This document shows positions 17,339 to 26,911 of a DNA stretch of 64,000 nucleotides, piece by piece; the first letter of the stretch is position 1, and each line of letters starts with the position of its first letter. The DNA lies in NCBI GenBank assembly GCA_963702935.1, contig OY969772.1, positions 124,001 through 188,000 on the forward strand. The letters run 5' to 3'. Origin of the DNA: DAOTWA01 sp963702935 (GTDB lineage Bacteria; Chloroflexota; Anaerolineae; Anaerolineales; Anaerolineaceae). The notes below the pieces were generated by a model. The model saw only the letters and a list, made by a program, of their open reading frames with translations, had not been told where the DNA came from and made no database searches. The position numbers and the translations under genes were made by a program.

Positions 17339-17842
17339 CTATTGGGAGCGCCCGTTTCCGCGCCCAGCGCCGCCGCGCCAGCCACTCCCCATACCGCCCC
17401 CCAGGCCGCCACATGCGCCGGAGCCCAGGCCCAGGCCGCCCGTTCCCATCTGGGACGTGCGCTGGCTCATCCAATCCGCCTGCGCCTGGGTGAGGGTGCC
17501 ATCCGCAACAGCCTGTTGCAGGGCCTCGCTGTGGGCCGCTTGCAGCAGAGCGGTGGTTTCATCGGCAGTCAGCCCCTGGGCCTGGGCGATCTGCCAGACG
17601 GTCTGGCCGGCGTTCAACTGCGCTTGCAGCTCGTCAACGCTCACGCCGAGCTTCGCCGCCACGGCCGCGACCATCTCATCGTGCAAGAGACCCGTCCCGC
17701 CGAGCCCGCCCATCCGGCCGGGGCCAACCCCAGAATAGGGAGTGGCGGGCGGAGTTTGCGTCTGCGCGTAAGTCACCCCTGCAAAAGCGAAAGTGCCGGC
17801 CACCAGGCCCACGGCAACTACAGCTATCATCAGTTTCTTCAT
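17339..17842 (-). CDS. secreted small protein with Gly-rich C-terminus
   Basis: This 167-residue protein starts with a clear Sec signal peptide (MKKLMIAVVAVGLVAGTFAFAG, likely cut after TYA). The middle contains a helical segment, LGVSVDELQAQLNAGQTVWQ then IAQAQGLTADE, and TLTQAQADWMSQR. This layout recalls DUF2680-type secreted proteins that carry LGxSxEEL and QAxW repeats. The last about 35 residues are mostly Gly with Arg and Ser. No function is known. It is transcribed convergently to acylphosphatase and lies downstream of uvrB on the same strand. Confidence 0.75.
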   Translation of the reverse strand: MKKLMIAVVAVGLVAGTFAFAGVTYAQTQTPPATPYSGVGPGRMGGLGGTGLLHDEMVAAVAAKLGVSVDELQAQLNAGQTVWQIAQAQGLTADETTALLQAAHSEALQQAVADGTLTQAQADWMSQRTSQMGTGGLGLGSGACGGLGGGMGSGWRGGAGRGNGRSQ

Positions 17843-17988
17843 TTCATAACCTCCAAAGCATTGATTTGATTGAATGTGCCTTCAGTCTTACGATCTCAAG
17901 GATAACCGTCGCCTGTGAAGATCTTGTGAAGGTGGTTTGAAGATGCCATGAAGGTTTGCAGGGGCGCATTCCGCCAGGGGAACGTAGC

Positions 17989-20028
17989 TTACTGCTCTCC
18001 GGCCAGCAAGCGCGCCTTCTGCCAGGGCGGGACGTTGGTCTCCTCGGCCAGAATTTCGCGCATCTCGTAGATCTGGTCGCGCAGCGCGGCCGCTTTTTCG
18101 AACTCGAGGTCCTTGGCGGCCTGTTTCATCTGCTTTTCAAGCTCGGCGATGATGCGCTGTAGCTCACCTTTCGGCAGAGTCGCCTGTTTCCCGGCGGAGT
18201 AGGTTGCCTTCGGCTCGGCGATAGCGTGATCCAGGGAAATACGATCGGTGATGTCGCGCACGGCCTTGATGATGCTCACCGGCTCGATGCCGTGCTCCAG
18301 GTTGTAAGCCGCCTGCTTCTGGCGGCGGCGGTTGGTCTCGTCGATGGCGTGCTTCATCGAATCCGTCATCTTGTCGGCGTACATGATCACCCTGCCGTTT
18401 ACGTTGCGCGCCGTGCGCCCGATGGTCTGCACCAGCGCCGTCTCGGAGCGCAAGAAGCCCTCCTTATCGGCGTCCAGGATGGCCACCAGGGAAACTTCGG
18501 GCAGGTCCAGCCCCTCACGCAGCAGGTTGATGCCCACGATCACGTCGAACACGCCCGTGCGCAGATCGCGCAGAATGCCGATGCGATCCAGGGTCTCCAC
18601 CTCCGAGTGCAGGTAATGCACCTTGATGCCCAATTCCATGAGGTAATCCGATAAGTCTTCGGCCATGCGCTTGGTCAGGGTCGTCACCAGGACGCGCTCG
18701 CCCACCTCGATGCGCTGGCGGATCTCTTTGACCAGGTCGTCGACCTGGCCCTGGCTGGGCCGCACTTCCACCGCCGGGTCCAGCAAACCGGTCGGGCGGA
18801 TGATCTGCTCGACCACCTGGTCGGCGCGCTGCATCTCGTAAGGGCCGGGGGTGGCCGAGTTATAAATGGTCTGCCCCATGGCCTCTTCGAACTCGTCGAA
18901 CTTCAGGGGGCGGTTGTCCATGGCCGAGGGCAGGCGGAAGCCGTATTCCACCAGGACGCTCTTGCGCGAGCGGTCGCCGTTATACATGCCGCGGATCTGC
19001 GGCACGGTCATGTGCGATTCGTCCAGCACCAACAGGTAATCGCTGGGCAGGTAATCGATCAACGTCCAGGGGTGCGTGCCCGCCGCGCGCTGATCCAGGT
19101 GGCGGGAATAGTTCTCGATCCCCGAGCAGTAGCCCACCTCGCGCAGCATTTCCAGATCGTAGCGCGTGCGCTGTTCCAGGCGCTGCGCTTCGAGCAGCTT
19201 GCCCTCGCCGCGGAAGTAGACCAGGCGTTCCTCCAGCTCGGCTTCGATATCTGCGATGGCCTGCTTGAGGCGATCCTCTTCGGCGATGTAGTGCTTGGCC
19301 GGGTAGATATCGACCTTGTCCAGCTCTTCGTAGATCTCGCCGGTGACCGGGTTAAGCGCGATGATACGCTCGATCTCGTCGCCGAAGAAAGTGACGCGGT
19401 AAGCGCGCCGGTCCTCGTAAGCCGGGTGGATGTCGAGCGTATCGCCGCGCACGCGAAACACTCCCGGACGCACCTCCAGGTCGTTGCGCTGGTACTGGCT
19501 CTCGACCAACTGGCGCAGCAGGGCGTTGCGCCGGTAAATCGCGCCGGCCTCCAGGTGGAGCACGACCTTCCCATAAGCGTCGGGGCTGCCCAGGCCGTAG
19601 ATGGCGGAAACCGAAGCGACGATGATGACGTCGCGGCGCGACATGAGGGCCGCGGTGGCCGCCAGGCGCAGGCGGTCGATCTCCTCGTTGATATCGGTCT
19701 CCTTCTCGATGTACAGGTCGTGCTGGGGCACGTAAGCCTCAGGCTGGTAATAATCGTAATACGACACGAAATACTCGACCGCATTGTCGGGGAAGAAATC
19801 CTTGAATTCCGCATAGAGCTGAGCAGCTAAAGTCTTGTTGTGGGCCATGACCAGGGCCGGTTTTTGCACCTGGGCGATGATATTGGCGATAGTGTAGGTC
19901 TTGCCGGTGCCGGTGGCGCCCAACAGAACCTGGTTGCGGTAGCCTTTGCGCAGACCCTGCACCAATTGCTGAATAGCCTCCGGTTGATCGCCGGTGGGCT
20001 GGTAAGGAGCTTTCAGGTTAAAATCCAT
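17989..20028 (-). CDS. uvrB: excinuclease ABC subunit B
   Basis: UvrB, 679 residues, is the damage-verifying helicase-like subunit of nucleotide excision repair. It begins MDFNLKAPYQPTGDQPEAI and has Walker A GATGTGKTYT, the beta-hairpin region FVSYYDYYQPEAYVP, DESHMT, the motif VI region QTIGRTARN, and a C-terminal UVR domain (LEKQMKQAAKDLEFEKAA) that contacts UvrC. Length is normal. The start at 20028 is chosen because family members begin at this point; the frame extends nine codons further to 20055. mfd, the transcription-coupled repair factor, lies in the same block, but uvrA and uvrC are not in the window. Confidence 0.97.
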   Translation of the reverse strand: MDFNLKAPYQPTGDQPEAIQQLVQGLRKGYRNQVLLGATGTGKTYTIANIIAQVQKPALVMAHNKTLAAQLYAEFKDFFPDNAVEYFVSYYDYYQPEAYVPQHDLYIEKETDINEEIDRLRLAATAALMSRRDVIIVASVSAIYGLGSPDAYGKVVLHLEAGAIYRRNALLRQLVESQYQRNDLEVRPGVFRVRGDTLDIHPAYEDRRAYRVTFFGDEIERIIALNPVTGEIYEELDKVDIYPAKHYIAEEDRLKQAIADIEAELEERLVYFRGEGKLLEAQRLEQRTRYDLEMLREVGYCSGIENYSRHLDQRAAGTHPWTLIDYLPSDYLLVLDESHMTVPQIRGMYNGDRSRKSVLVEYGFRLPSAMDNRPLKFDEFEEAMGQTIYNSATPGPYEMQRADQVVEQIIRPTGLLDPAVEVRPSQGQVDDLVKEIRQRIEVGERVLVTTLTKRMAEDLSDYLMELGIKVHYLHSEVETLDRIGILRDLRTGVFDVIVGINLLREGLDLPEVSLVAILDADKEGFLRSETALVQTIGRTARNVNGRVIMYADKMTDSMKHAIDETNRRRQKQAAYNLEHGIEPVSIIKAVRDITDRISLDHAIAEPKATYSAGKQATLPKGELQRIIAELEKQMKQAAKDLEFEKAAALRDQIYEMREILAEETNVPPWQKARLLAGEQ

Positions 20029-20094
20029 TCGTCCTCTCTTATCTGCATACCCCAACCTTGTGAAGGTTTAAAGCCTTCGCAAGGTTTTCCTTCT

Positions 20095-20712
20095 CTACGG
20101 GCTGGCCGGGTCGGGCGGGAAGGCGGTCTGGGGCGCATACCAATCGCCCGGGCTGATATTCTCGATCGCATCGCCGGCCTTCACGCTCACCACGATCAGG
20201 CTGTGATCCTTGCAGGCGTCGGACAGCCCGCAGATCACCGCCTGGGTATATCCGCCGGCCAGCCCGGCCGGAAAGCCGGGAGCGTTGGGCATGACGTAAG
20301 CCACCACGTGGTAGCTGCCGGGCGGCAGACCCCCGAGGAGGTAGGTCCCCTGGCCGCTCACCTCGACGGAATACCACATCTCCGAGTCAGCGCTGAAGGC
20401 CACCACCCGCAAGGGCGGGAGGCTGTCTCCCGGATAGGTCAAGCGGCCCGAGACGCTTCCGGTGGTGGGCAGTGGAGTAGGCGTGGGTGTAGCCGGCGGC
20501 GGCGTGGGGGACCGGGTTGGGATGGGCGCGCTGGCGGTCGGCGCTGGGGCGGCCCCCTGGGTAGCCAGGAGAACCTGGGCCGTCTCTTGCGCCAGGGCAG
20601 CGGCGTCCTGAGTAGGGGCCGACCCGCCGCCCGTAAAAGGAAGCGAGCATCCCCACAGGGACAGGAGCGCGCCAAGCATAAGCACTGCCGGGAAGAAGCG
20701 TTTCAATTTCAT
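20095..20712 (-). CDS. lipoprotein with Thr/Pro linker and carboxypeptidase-regulatory-like domain
   Basis: This lipoprotein of about 205 residues has signal peptide MKLKRFFPAVLMLGALLSLW and a lipobox ending in GC. A Thr/Pro/Ala linker of about 60 residues follows. The C-terminal beta-sandwich (GSVSGRLTYPGDSLPPLRVV, GTYLLGGLPPGSYHVVAYV) resembles carboxypeptidase-regulatory-like domains common in surface proteins. It has a Cys pair (CGLSDAC) that may form a disulphide. No enzyme motif is seen. It lies between uvrB and the histidine kinase gene on the same strand with gaps of 66 and 91 bp. Confidence 0.75.
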   Translation of the reverse strand: MKLKRFFPAVLMLGALLSLWGCSLPFTGGGSAPTQDAAALAQETAQVLLATQGAAPAPTASAPIPTRSPTPPPATPTPTPLPTTGSVSGRLTYPGDSLPPLRVVAFSADSEMWYSVEVSGQGTYLLGGLPPGSYHVVAYVMPNAPGFPAGLAGGYTQAVICGLSDACKDHSLIVVSVKAGDAIENISPGDWYAPQTAFPPDPASP

Positions 20713-20803
20713 AAGCCCTTCCTCCTCCACAGCTTTCAGGGAAAACTGTGAACTAATATTCTAACATAAATTTGATCATCAATTGTAATTCGTCGTCAGG
20801 AGG

Positions 20804-22171
20804 TCAAATACTCTTCTGGGGAAGGCCGGCCCCCACGGGCAGGCGCAGGGTAAAGACCGCGCCGCCTTGCGGAGCATTACCCGCCTCCAGACTGCCGCCG
20901 TGGGCCTGGACGAGCTGGAGCGCGATGGCCAGGCCCAGGCCGGTGCCGCCGTCTGAGCGGCTGCGGCTACGCTCCGCCCGGTAAAAGCGCTCGAACAGGT
21001 GCGGCAATACCTCCGCAGGAATGCCCGGCCCGCTATCGCGCACGCTCAGCTCGGCCAGCGTGGGGAGGCAGCGCAGGCTGACTTCCACCTGCCCGCCGGC
21101 GGGCGTGTGCTGGATGGCGTTGGAAAGCAGATTGGTCAAGACCTGCTCGATGCGGCCGGGGTCGAGAGAGAGCCGCGCGCACCCGCCCTCGTCGCTGCAA
21201 GCGTAGCGCAGCTCCACCTGACGGGCGTCTGCCTGGGAGCGGAAGCGTTCCAGCACGCGCCCGGCCAGGTCGGGAAGGTCGGTGGGGACGAAGGCCAGGC
21301 GCAGCTCTCCGGCGTCGGCCAGGGCCAGCGTCCTCAAATCTTCCACCAGGCGCACCAGCACCTTATTCTGCTCCAGCAGGGGCTGTAAATTCTCGGGCGC
21401 CAGCGGGTAGATGCCGTCTTGCAGGGCTTCGAGCTGGGCCCGCTGCACCGCCAGGGGCGTGCGCAGCTCGTGGGCAATATCCGCCGTCATGGCGCGCCGG
21501 CTCTCCTGCGCCTTTTGCAGGGAACCGGCCATGTGATTGAAAGCCTGCCCCAGCTCAACCAGCTCCTGCGGGCCGCTCACCGGCACGCGCTGGGCCAGGT
21601 CGCCCTCGGCCAGGCGCGAGGCGGCTTTTTCCAACTGGCTGACCGGGCGCAACAACTGGTATGAAAGCAGCAACGCCAGGACCAGCGCAATCCCGCAGGC
21701 GATCAGGCCGGCGTTCAGCGCGGCCTGGTTGATGCGGTTGACCAGGGGCGTCTCCGACCCCGGGGAAAGGCTCGCCCCGCTTTCGCTCCACAGGTATCCG
21801 ATCAGGTTGCCCTGCCCGTCCGTGAGCCGGGTGCTCTGGCCGATCTCGGCGGCGCTCAGGCTGGGGGAAGAGGAGGAATTGGACAAATCGTAGACCACCT
21901 GGCCGGCAGCGTCCGCTAGGCGCAGGCCCTGCCCCTGACCCATGCCCGCGCCCATCCCGCCCGCTCCCCTTCCCTGGCCCCGGCCGGGAGAAAACAATTG
22001 CTCCACGCCCTGCCAGGAGCCGTTTTGCTGGTAATAGCTCTCCAGGCTGGCGGACAGGAAGGCCGCCCGCACCTGCCCGGGTGTGGCCAGGCGCAGGTAG
22101 ATCACCACGCTGGCGATAGAGACCAGCACGACCAGGGCGAAAGACAGGATCAGCCGCCAACGCATGTTCAT
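20804..22171 (-). CDS. HAMP-domain sensor histidine kinase
   Basis: This kinase of about 455 residues has two membrane helices (near residues 5-25 and 160-185) flanking an extracytoplasmic domain with a Gly/Met-rich stretch (GRGQGRGAGGMGAGMGQGQG). HAMP, HisKA with the phosphorylated His in DIAHELRTPL, and an HATPase domain (N box NLLSNAIQHT, then DSGPGIP, GGTGLGLAI) follow. It starts 7 bp after the response regulator stop; ATG at 22171 or 22165 are both possible. The pair forms a two-component system. The signal is unknown; the Gly/Met-rich sensor region could bind metal, which is speculative. Confidence 0.92.
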   Translation of the reverse strand: MNMRWRLILSFALVVLVSIASVVIYLRLATPGQVRAAFLSASLESYYQQNGSWQGVEQLFSPGRGQGRGAGGMGAGMGQGQGLRLADAAGQVVYDLSNSSSSPSLSAAEIGQSTRLTDGQGNLIGYLWSESGASLSPGSETPLVNRINQAALNAGLIACGIALVLALLLSYQLLRPVSQLEKAASRLAEGDLAQRVPVSGPQELVELGQAFNHMAGSLQKAQESRRAMTADIAHELRTPLAVQRAQLEALQDGIYPLAPENLQPLLEQNKVLVRLVEDLRTLALADAGELRLAFVPTDLPDLAGRVLERFRSQADARQVELRYACSDEGGCARLSLDPGRIEQVLTNLLSNAIQHTPAGGQVEVSLRCLPTLAELSVRDSGPGIPAEVLPHLFERFYRAERSRSRSDGGTGLGLAIALQLVQAHGGSLEAGNAPQGGAVFTLRLPVGAGLPQKSI

Positions 22172-22178
22172 TTTTAAT

Positions 22179-22859
22179 TTAATCCCGGTGGAAACGGTAG
22201 CCCACCCCAAAGACGGTTTCGATGTATTGGGGGTGTTTGGGGTCAGGCTCGATCTTGGCGCGCAGGTTCTTGATGTGCGCGTCGATGGTACGCTCGTAGC
22301 CGGCGTAGGCGTTCCCCTGGGCCGCCTCCAGCAATTGCAGCCGTTTGAAGACCCTGCCCGGCTGGGCCGCCAGGGCAGCCAGCAGATCGAATTCCGTGGG
22401 CGTCAGGTCCAGCAACTGGCCGGCGCGGCGCACCTCGTGCGTTTCGGGGACGATCTCCAGGTCCTTCAGGCGGATGACTTGCGCGGGAGCGGCAGCCTGG
22501 CCCGTGCGGCGCAAGACGGCGCGCACGCGCGCCACCACCTCGCGCGGAGAGTAAGGCTTGGTCACGTAATCGTCCGCGCCCAGCTCCAAACCGATCAAAC
22601 GGTCGGTCTCCTCCACGCGCGCAGTCACCATGATGATGGGCGTGTCCCCGGCCCGGCGCATCTCCCGGGCCACGTCGAGGCCGTCCATGCCGGGCAGGCC
22701 CAAATCCAGCAGCACCAGATCGGGGTGCGCTTCCCGCCAGATGGACAGGCCCACGTCTCCACGCGAAGCCGTCAGCACGGCATAACCGGCTTTTTCCAGG
22801 TAAGAGCGCAGCACCCGGGCCAGCTCGGCTTCATCTTCGACGATCAGGATCGTACTCAT
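22179..22859 (-). CDS. OmpR-family response regulator
   Basis: This 226-residue protein has a receiver domain with acidic pocket EDE, phosphorylated Asp in LLDLGLPGMDGL, Thr in VTAR and Lys in VTKPYSPRE. A winged-helix DNA-binding domain (TPTEFDLLAALAAQPGRVF, ERTIDAHIKNLR, VFGVGYRF) follows. Its ATG overlaps the mfd stop (ATGA), so mfd, regulator and kinase are translationally coupled. This linkage to a repair gene is unusual, and the regulated genes are not known. Confidence 0.94.
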   Translation of the reverse strand: MSTILIVEDEAELARVLRSYLEKAGYAVLTASRGDVGLSIWREAHPDLVLLDLGLPGMDGLDVAREMRRAGDTPIIMVTARVEETDRLIGLELGADDYVTKPYSPREVVARVRAVLRRTGQAAAPAQVIRLKDLEIVPETHEVRRAGQLLDLTPTEFDLLAALAAQPGRVFKRLQLLEAAQGNAYAGYERTIDAHIKNLRAKIEPDPKHPQYIETVFGVGYRFHRD

Positions 22860-25800
22860 GGACTAATTATAGCATCCAGGGCGGCTAACAGGCGCTCGCG
22901 CCAATCCTCCGGCTGGCTGGCGTAAGGCAGCCAGTAAGCATTCTTGCCTATGCGCATATTGGGGCCTAGGGGCGCCAGGTTACGCGAGGAGACCCCCTCC
23001 GGCAGGGGCGGGAAACGCAGCACGAGCTGCTCGCTTTCGATGCCCACCGAGGCCAGGCCGGCCGTCTCGGCGCGCAGCTTGACCTTGATCTGATAGAAGA
23101 GATTCTGCACGTCTTCCGGGAGCGCGCCGAAGCGGTCCACGAACTCCTCCACCAGGGCGTCCACGTCCGCCTCGCTCTCCAGGTTGGCCAGACGGCGGTA
23201 CAGGCGCAGGCGCATCTGCTGGTCGGATACGTAATCGATGGGGATGCCAATCGAGATGGGCAGCTCCACGCTGACCGGCAGGTGACCTTCCTTGAAGGGC
23301 AGCTTGTGATCCTCGGCCAGCGGCAGGCCGCGCACCTGGCGCTGGTCGCGCACCGCCTGGGCCAGCAGGCGCGTATACAGGTGGAAGCCCACCGAGGCGA
23401 TATAGCCGTGCTGGCGCGTGCCCAACAATTCGCCCGCCCCGCGCATTTCCAGGTCGCGCATGGCGATGGAATACCCCGCGCCGAGCTGCGAGTTCTCGGC
23501 GATCACTTCCAGGCGCTCCTGGCCCTCCGGCGTGGGGGGCTTGCGCCGGTGGCGGAAGAAGTAGGCGTAAGCGCGCACGGCGCCCCGCCCCACCCTGCCG
23601 CGCAGTTGATAAAGCTGCGCCAGGCCGAAGGTGTCGGCCCGGTCGACGATCAACGTGTTGGAATTGGGAATGTCCAGACCCGACTCGATGATCGAGGTGC
23701 ATAGCAAGATGTCGATGTCGCCGCGGGTAAATTTCTGCATGACCTTGGCCAGCTCACCCTCGGGCATCTGCCCGTGGCCGATGCCAATGCGCGCTTCAGG
23801 CACCAGCTTGGTCAGGTGGGCGTACATGGCCGGGATAGTCTGCACGCGGTTGTGTACGAAAAATATCTGCCCGCCGCGCTCCAGCTCGCGCAGAGTCGCC
23901 TGGCGCACCAGGCGCGTCGAGTAAGGCCCGATGTAGGTATTGACCGGCAGGCGCTCTTCCGGCGGGGTATTGATGGTGGAGATGTCGCGCACCCCGGTGA
24001 GCGCCATGTACAGCGTGCGCGGGATGGGGGTGGCCGTCAGGGTCAGCACGTCCACCTCCGTGCGCAGGCGCTTGAGGAATTCTTTGTGCGTGACCCCAAA
24101 GCGCTGCTCCTCGTCGATGATCACCAGCCCCAGATTCTTGAACTCCACGTCGGCCTGGATCAGGCGGTGGGTGCCGATGATGATGTCGATGGCCCCGGCA
24201 GACAGGCGCTTGAGGATCTCGTCCTGCTCCTTGGAGGTGCGGAAGCGCGACAACATCTCCACCTCCACCGGGAAGGCCGCCAGGCGCTGGCGGAAAGTCT
24301 CGAAGTGCTGCTGGGCCAGCACGGTGGTCGGCACCAACAGGCCCACCTGTTTTCCGTCCATCACCGCCTTGAAAGCTGCCCGCAAAGCGACTTCGGTCTT
24401 GCCGTAGCCCACGTCTCCGCACAGCAGGCGGTCCATGGGGCGCGGACTCTGCATGTCTTTCTTGACGTCGAGGATGGCCTGAAGCTGGTCCTCCGTCTCG
24501 ATGTACGGGAAGCTGGCCTCCAGCTCCTTCTGCCAGGCAGTATCTGCCGGGAAAGCGTGGCCCTGCACCACCTGGCGCTGGGCGTAGAGATCGAGCAGCT
24601 CCTTGGCCACCTCTTCCACTTCCTCGCGCACGCGCTGCTTGGCCTGGCTCCACTCCGCGCTTCCCAGGCGGGTGGCCGAGGGCGTCTGCCCATCCGAGCC
24701 GATGTAGCGCGCCAGCCGGTCGGCCTGATGGATGGGCACGTAGAGCTGATCCCCGTCCTGATATTCCACGCACAGGAATTCCCGCTCGATGCCTTCCAGC
24801 GTGCGCCGCACCAGCCCGGTATAGCGGCCAATGCCGTGGTCCACGTGAACCACCCAATCTCCCACCTGGAGGTCGGCGTAGGCCGTTTCCGGCGCCTCGG
24901 CGGTCTCGTGGCGGCGCGAGCGCGGTTGAGGCCGCTCCCAGCCAAAAATCTCACTGTCGGTGAGCAGGTTGATGCGCCGGACGGATGCTTCGGTCAAGAT
25001 CCAGCCGTCGCTGAGGGTGCCCTCGCGGAATTCAGGGGCGAGACGGGCGGGCAATGCCTGCACCTGGCGCTCCGCCCACAGCTCGCGCAGCCGGGAGTCC
25101 TGGCGCGAGACGACCACCAGATGGTCGTTCGCCTGGTAGCGCTCGACCAGATAATCCAGGAAGGATTTCAGCCGGCCGCCGAAGCGCGGGCCGGGAGTGA
25201 AGACCTGCGCCAGCTCGGAGGCTTCCTCGGCGGTCGAGCGCCCCAATTCGAGGGTGAGATGCCCGCTCAGGCTGTCTTGCAGCTCCGACCAGGAAAGGTA
25301 GGGCACGGGGAAATCTTCGGGCAGGGTGCCCTCGCTGATGGATTCCTGGCGCATCCTGACCGCCTGCTCCTCGAGCTCGCTGACGGTGGATTGCAGCATG
25401 TCCAGGTCGTCCACCAGCACCAGCGCCTGGCGCGGGAGGTAATCCAACAGGCTGGCCTGGGCCGGGTGCACCAGCGGCAGATAGTATTCGTTGACGTCCT
25501 GCTGCGGGATGGCCAGATCCACGGCTTTGCCGGGCAGCACTTCCCGCGCGGGCATGATCAGCAGGCTTTCCAGGTTGCGCACGGTGCGCTGGGTAGCCGG
25601 GTCGAAGCAGCGCAAGGTGTCGATCTCGTCGCCAAAGAACTCCAGGCGCGCGGGCAGGGCTTCGGCCGGCGGCCAGATATCCAGGATGCCCCCCCGCCGG
25701 GAGAACTGCCCCGGCTCCAGCACGGTGTCCTCCGGTTGGTAACCGATCTCCGTCCAGCTCTTGAGCAGGGCCTCCTGCGAGATGGATTGGCCGGCGTGAA

Positions 25801-26239
25801 TGAGGCGGGTGGCTTTGAGCAGGTCGCGGCGCGGCAGGGTGCGCGCCATGATGGCCCGCGCCGGCGCGACCAGCAGCGGCGGGCGCTCCGGCTTGGGCAA
25901 GCCGGGCAGGTGGTAGACGGCCAGGGAGGTGAGCGCGTGCAGGCGGTCGCGGCGGGTCACCACTCCCCAGGAGGCCTGCTCGTAGAAGAGTGGGTTCGGC
26001 TCTGGAAAGTATTGCGCCGGGCGGCCCGGCGCCCAGAAAGACAGCTCATCTAGCAACGTCAAGGCGTGGTCGCTGCGCGCCGTCAGGAGCAGCGCCGGCC
26101 AGCCCAGGTCTTCAGACAGGGCGGCGACGACGGGCAGGCGGGCGGCCCTGGGCAGCCCCAGGCCGGGCCGTGCGCTTCCACTGCGCAGGTCCTCCAGCAG
26201 ACGTTGATAAGCGGGCAAAGAACGGATGGCGTCTAACAC
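22856..26239 (-). CDS. mfd: transcription-repair coupling factor
   Basis: Mfd, 1127 residues, removes RNA polymerase stalled at DNA damage and recruits UvrA. The N-terminal UvrB-like module lacks a Walker A motif. The RNA-polymerase interaction (CarD-like) domain is seen in VGDWVVHVDHGIGRYTGL. The translocase motor has GDVGYGKTEVALRAAFKAV, IIDEEQRFG, LTATPIPRTLYMALTG and QLRGRVGRG, and a C-terminal TRCF domain follows. The length is normal. It is six bases downstream of pth and overlaps the response regulator gene by four bases, so the block reads as one operon. Confidence 0.97.
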   Translation of the reverse strand: MLDAIRSLPAYQRLLEDLRSGSARPGLGLPRAARLPVVAALSEDLGWPALLLTARSDHALTLLDELSFWAPGRPAQYFPEPNPLFYEQASWGVVTRRDRLHALTSLAVYHLPGLPKPERPPLLVAPARAIMARTLPRRDLLKATRLIHAGQSISQEALLKSWTEIGYQPEDTVLEPGQFSRRGGILDIWPPAEALPARLEFFGDEIDTLRCFDPATQRTVRNLESLLIMPAREVLPGKAVDLAIPQQDVNEYYLPLVHPAQASLLDYLPRQALVLVDDLDMLQSTVSELEEQAVRMRQESISEGTLPEDFPVPYLSWSELQDSLSGHLTLELGRSTAEEASELAQVFTPGPRFGGRLKSFLDYLVERYQANDHLVVVSRQDSRLRELWAERQVQALPARLAPEFREGTLSDGWILTEASVRRINLLTDSEIFGWERPQPRSRRHETAEAPETAYADLQVGDWVVHVDHGIGRYTGLVRRTLEGIEREFLCVEYQDGDQLYVPIHQADRLARYIGSDGQTPSATRLGSAEWSQAKQRVREEVEEVAKELLDLYAQRQVVQGHAFPADTAWQKELEASFPYIETEDQLQAILDVKKDMQSPRPMDRLLCGDVGYGKTEVALRAAFKAVMDGKQVGLLVPTTVLAQQHFETFRQRLAAFPVEVEMLSRFRTSKEQDEILKRLSAGAIDIIIGTHRLIQADVEFKNLGLVIIDEEQRFGVTHKEFLKRLRTEVDVLTLTATPIPRTLYMALTGVRDISTINTPPEERLPVNTYIGPYSTRLVRQATLRELERGGQIFFVHNRVQTIPAMYAHLTKLVPEARIGIGHGQMPEGELAKVMQKFTRGDIDILLCTSIIESGLDIPNSNTLIVDRADTFGLAQLYQLRGRVGRGAVRAYAYFFRHRRKPPTPEGQERLEVIAENSQLGAGYSIAMRDLEMRGAGELLGTRQHGYIASVGFHLYTRLLAQAVRDQRQVRGLPLAEDHKLPFKEGHLPVSVELPISIGIPIDYVSDQQMRLRLYRRLANLESEADVDALVEEFVDRFGALPEDVQNLFYQIKVKLRAETAGLASVGIESEQLVLRFPPLPEGVSSRNLAPLGPNMRIGKNAYWLPYASQPEDWRERLLAALDAIISP

Positions 26240-26245
26240 GGCCCC

Positions 26246-26875
26246 TCACCCCTCGGCCAACGACCCGTTATACTTGTTCATGGCCGCTTCCAGCCCCAAT
26301 TCCAGGAAGGCGCGCACCGCGTCCACCCCGCGTTCCAGCACCGCCTGGAGCATCTCGCGCTCGGAGGCCGAAAAGTTTTGCAGAACGTACGCAGCCGCGT
26401 CCATCTGCCCCGGCGGACGCCCGATGCCGATGCGCAGGCGCGGGAAATCTTGCGTGCCGAGCTGCTGGATGATGGATCCCAGTCCCTTCTGCCCGCCAGA
26501 GCCTCCGCCGGGACGCAGGCGCAGGGTGCCGAGCGGCAGGTCCAGGTCGTCGTGGGCCACCAGCAGGTTGGTGAGGGGCACCTTATAGAAGCGCACCAGC
26601 GAGGAGACCGCCTGGCCGGAGAGATTCATGAAGGTTTGCGGCTTGGCCAGGATCAGGCGCTGCCCGGCGTAAGCGCCCATTCCCATCAGAGCTTTGGATT
26701 GCAGCCGGCTGGGGCTGATCTCCACGGCCTGGCTGAGGCGATCCACCAGCATGAACCCCACGTTGTGGCGGTTCTCCCGGTATTCCCGGCCGGGGTTGCC
26801 CAGGCCAACGATCAGGAAGGGCAGGCCGTCGGGCAGCGGCGGTTGTTTGGAGCGAAGACTGAGGTGTTTGAACAT
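26246..26875 (-). CDS. pth: peptidyl-tRNA hydrolase
   Basis: This 209-residue enzyme recycles peptidyl-tRNAs released from ribosomes. Family markers are FLIVGLGNPGREYRENRHNVG with the catalytic His, FMNLSGQAV, VAHDDLDLPLG and GGSGGQKGLGSI. The body matches normal Pth of about 190 residues with a short N-terminal extension. ATG at 26875 behind GAGAAG is preferred; a TTG at 26902 would add nine residues. It leads into mfd with a 6-bp gap. Confidence 0.95.
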   Translation of the reverse strand: MFKHLSLRSKQPPLPDGLPFLIVGLGNPGREYRENRHNVGFMLVDRLSQAVEISPSRLQSKALMGMGAYAGQRLILAKPQTFMNLSGQAVSSLVRFYKVPLTNLLVAHDDLDLPLGTLRLRPGGGSGGQKGLGSIIQQLGTQDFPRLRIGIGRPPGQMDAAAYVLQNFSASEREMLQAVLERGVDAVRAFLELGLEAAMNKYNGSLAEG

Positions 26876-26911
26876 TCTTCTCGCAGCGGGGAATTTTCCC
26901 AACGATTCTTT

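Noticed and set aside
23774..26053. 759-codon plus-strand frame opposite mfd
   Set aside because: It is antisense to a certain gene with clear motifs; the composition (His, Gln, Arg rich) is a GC-skew shadow.
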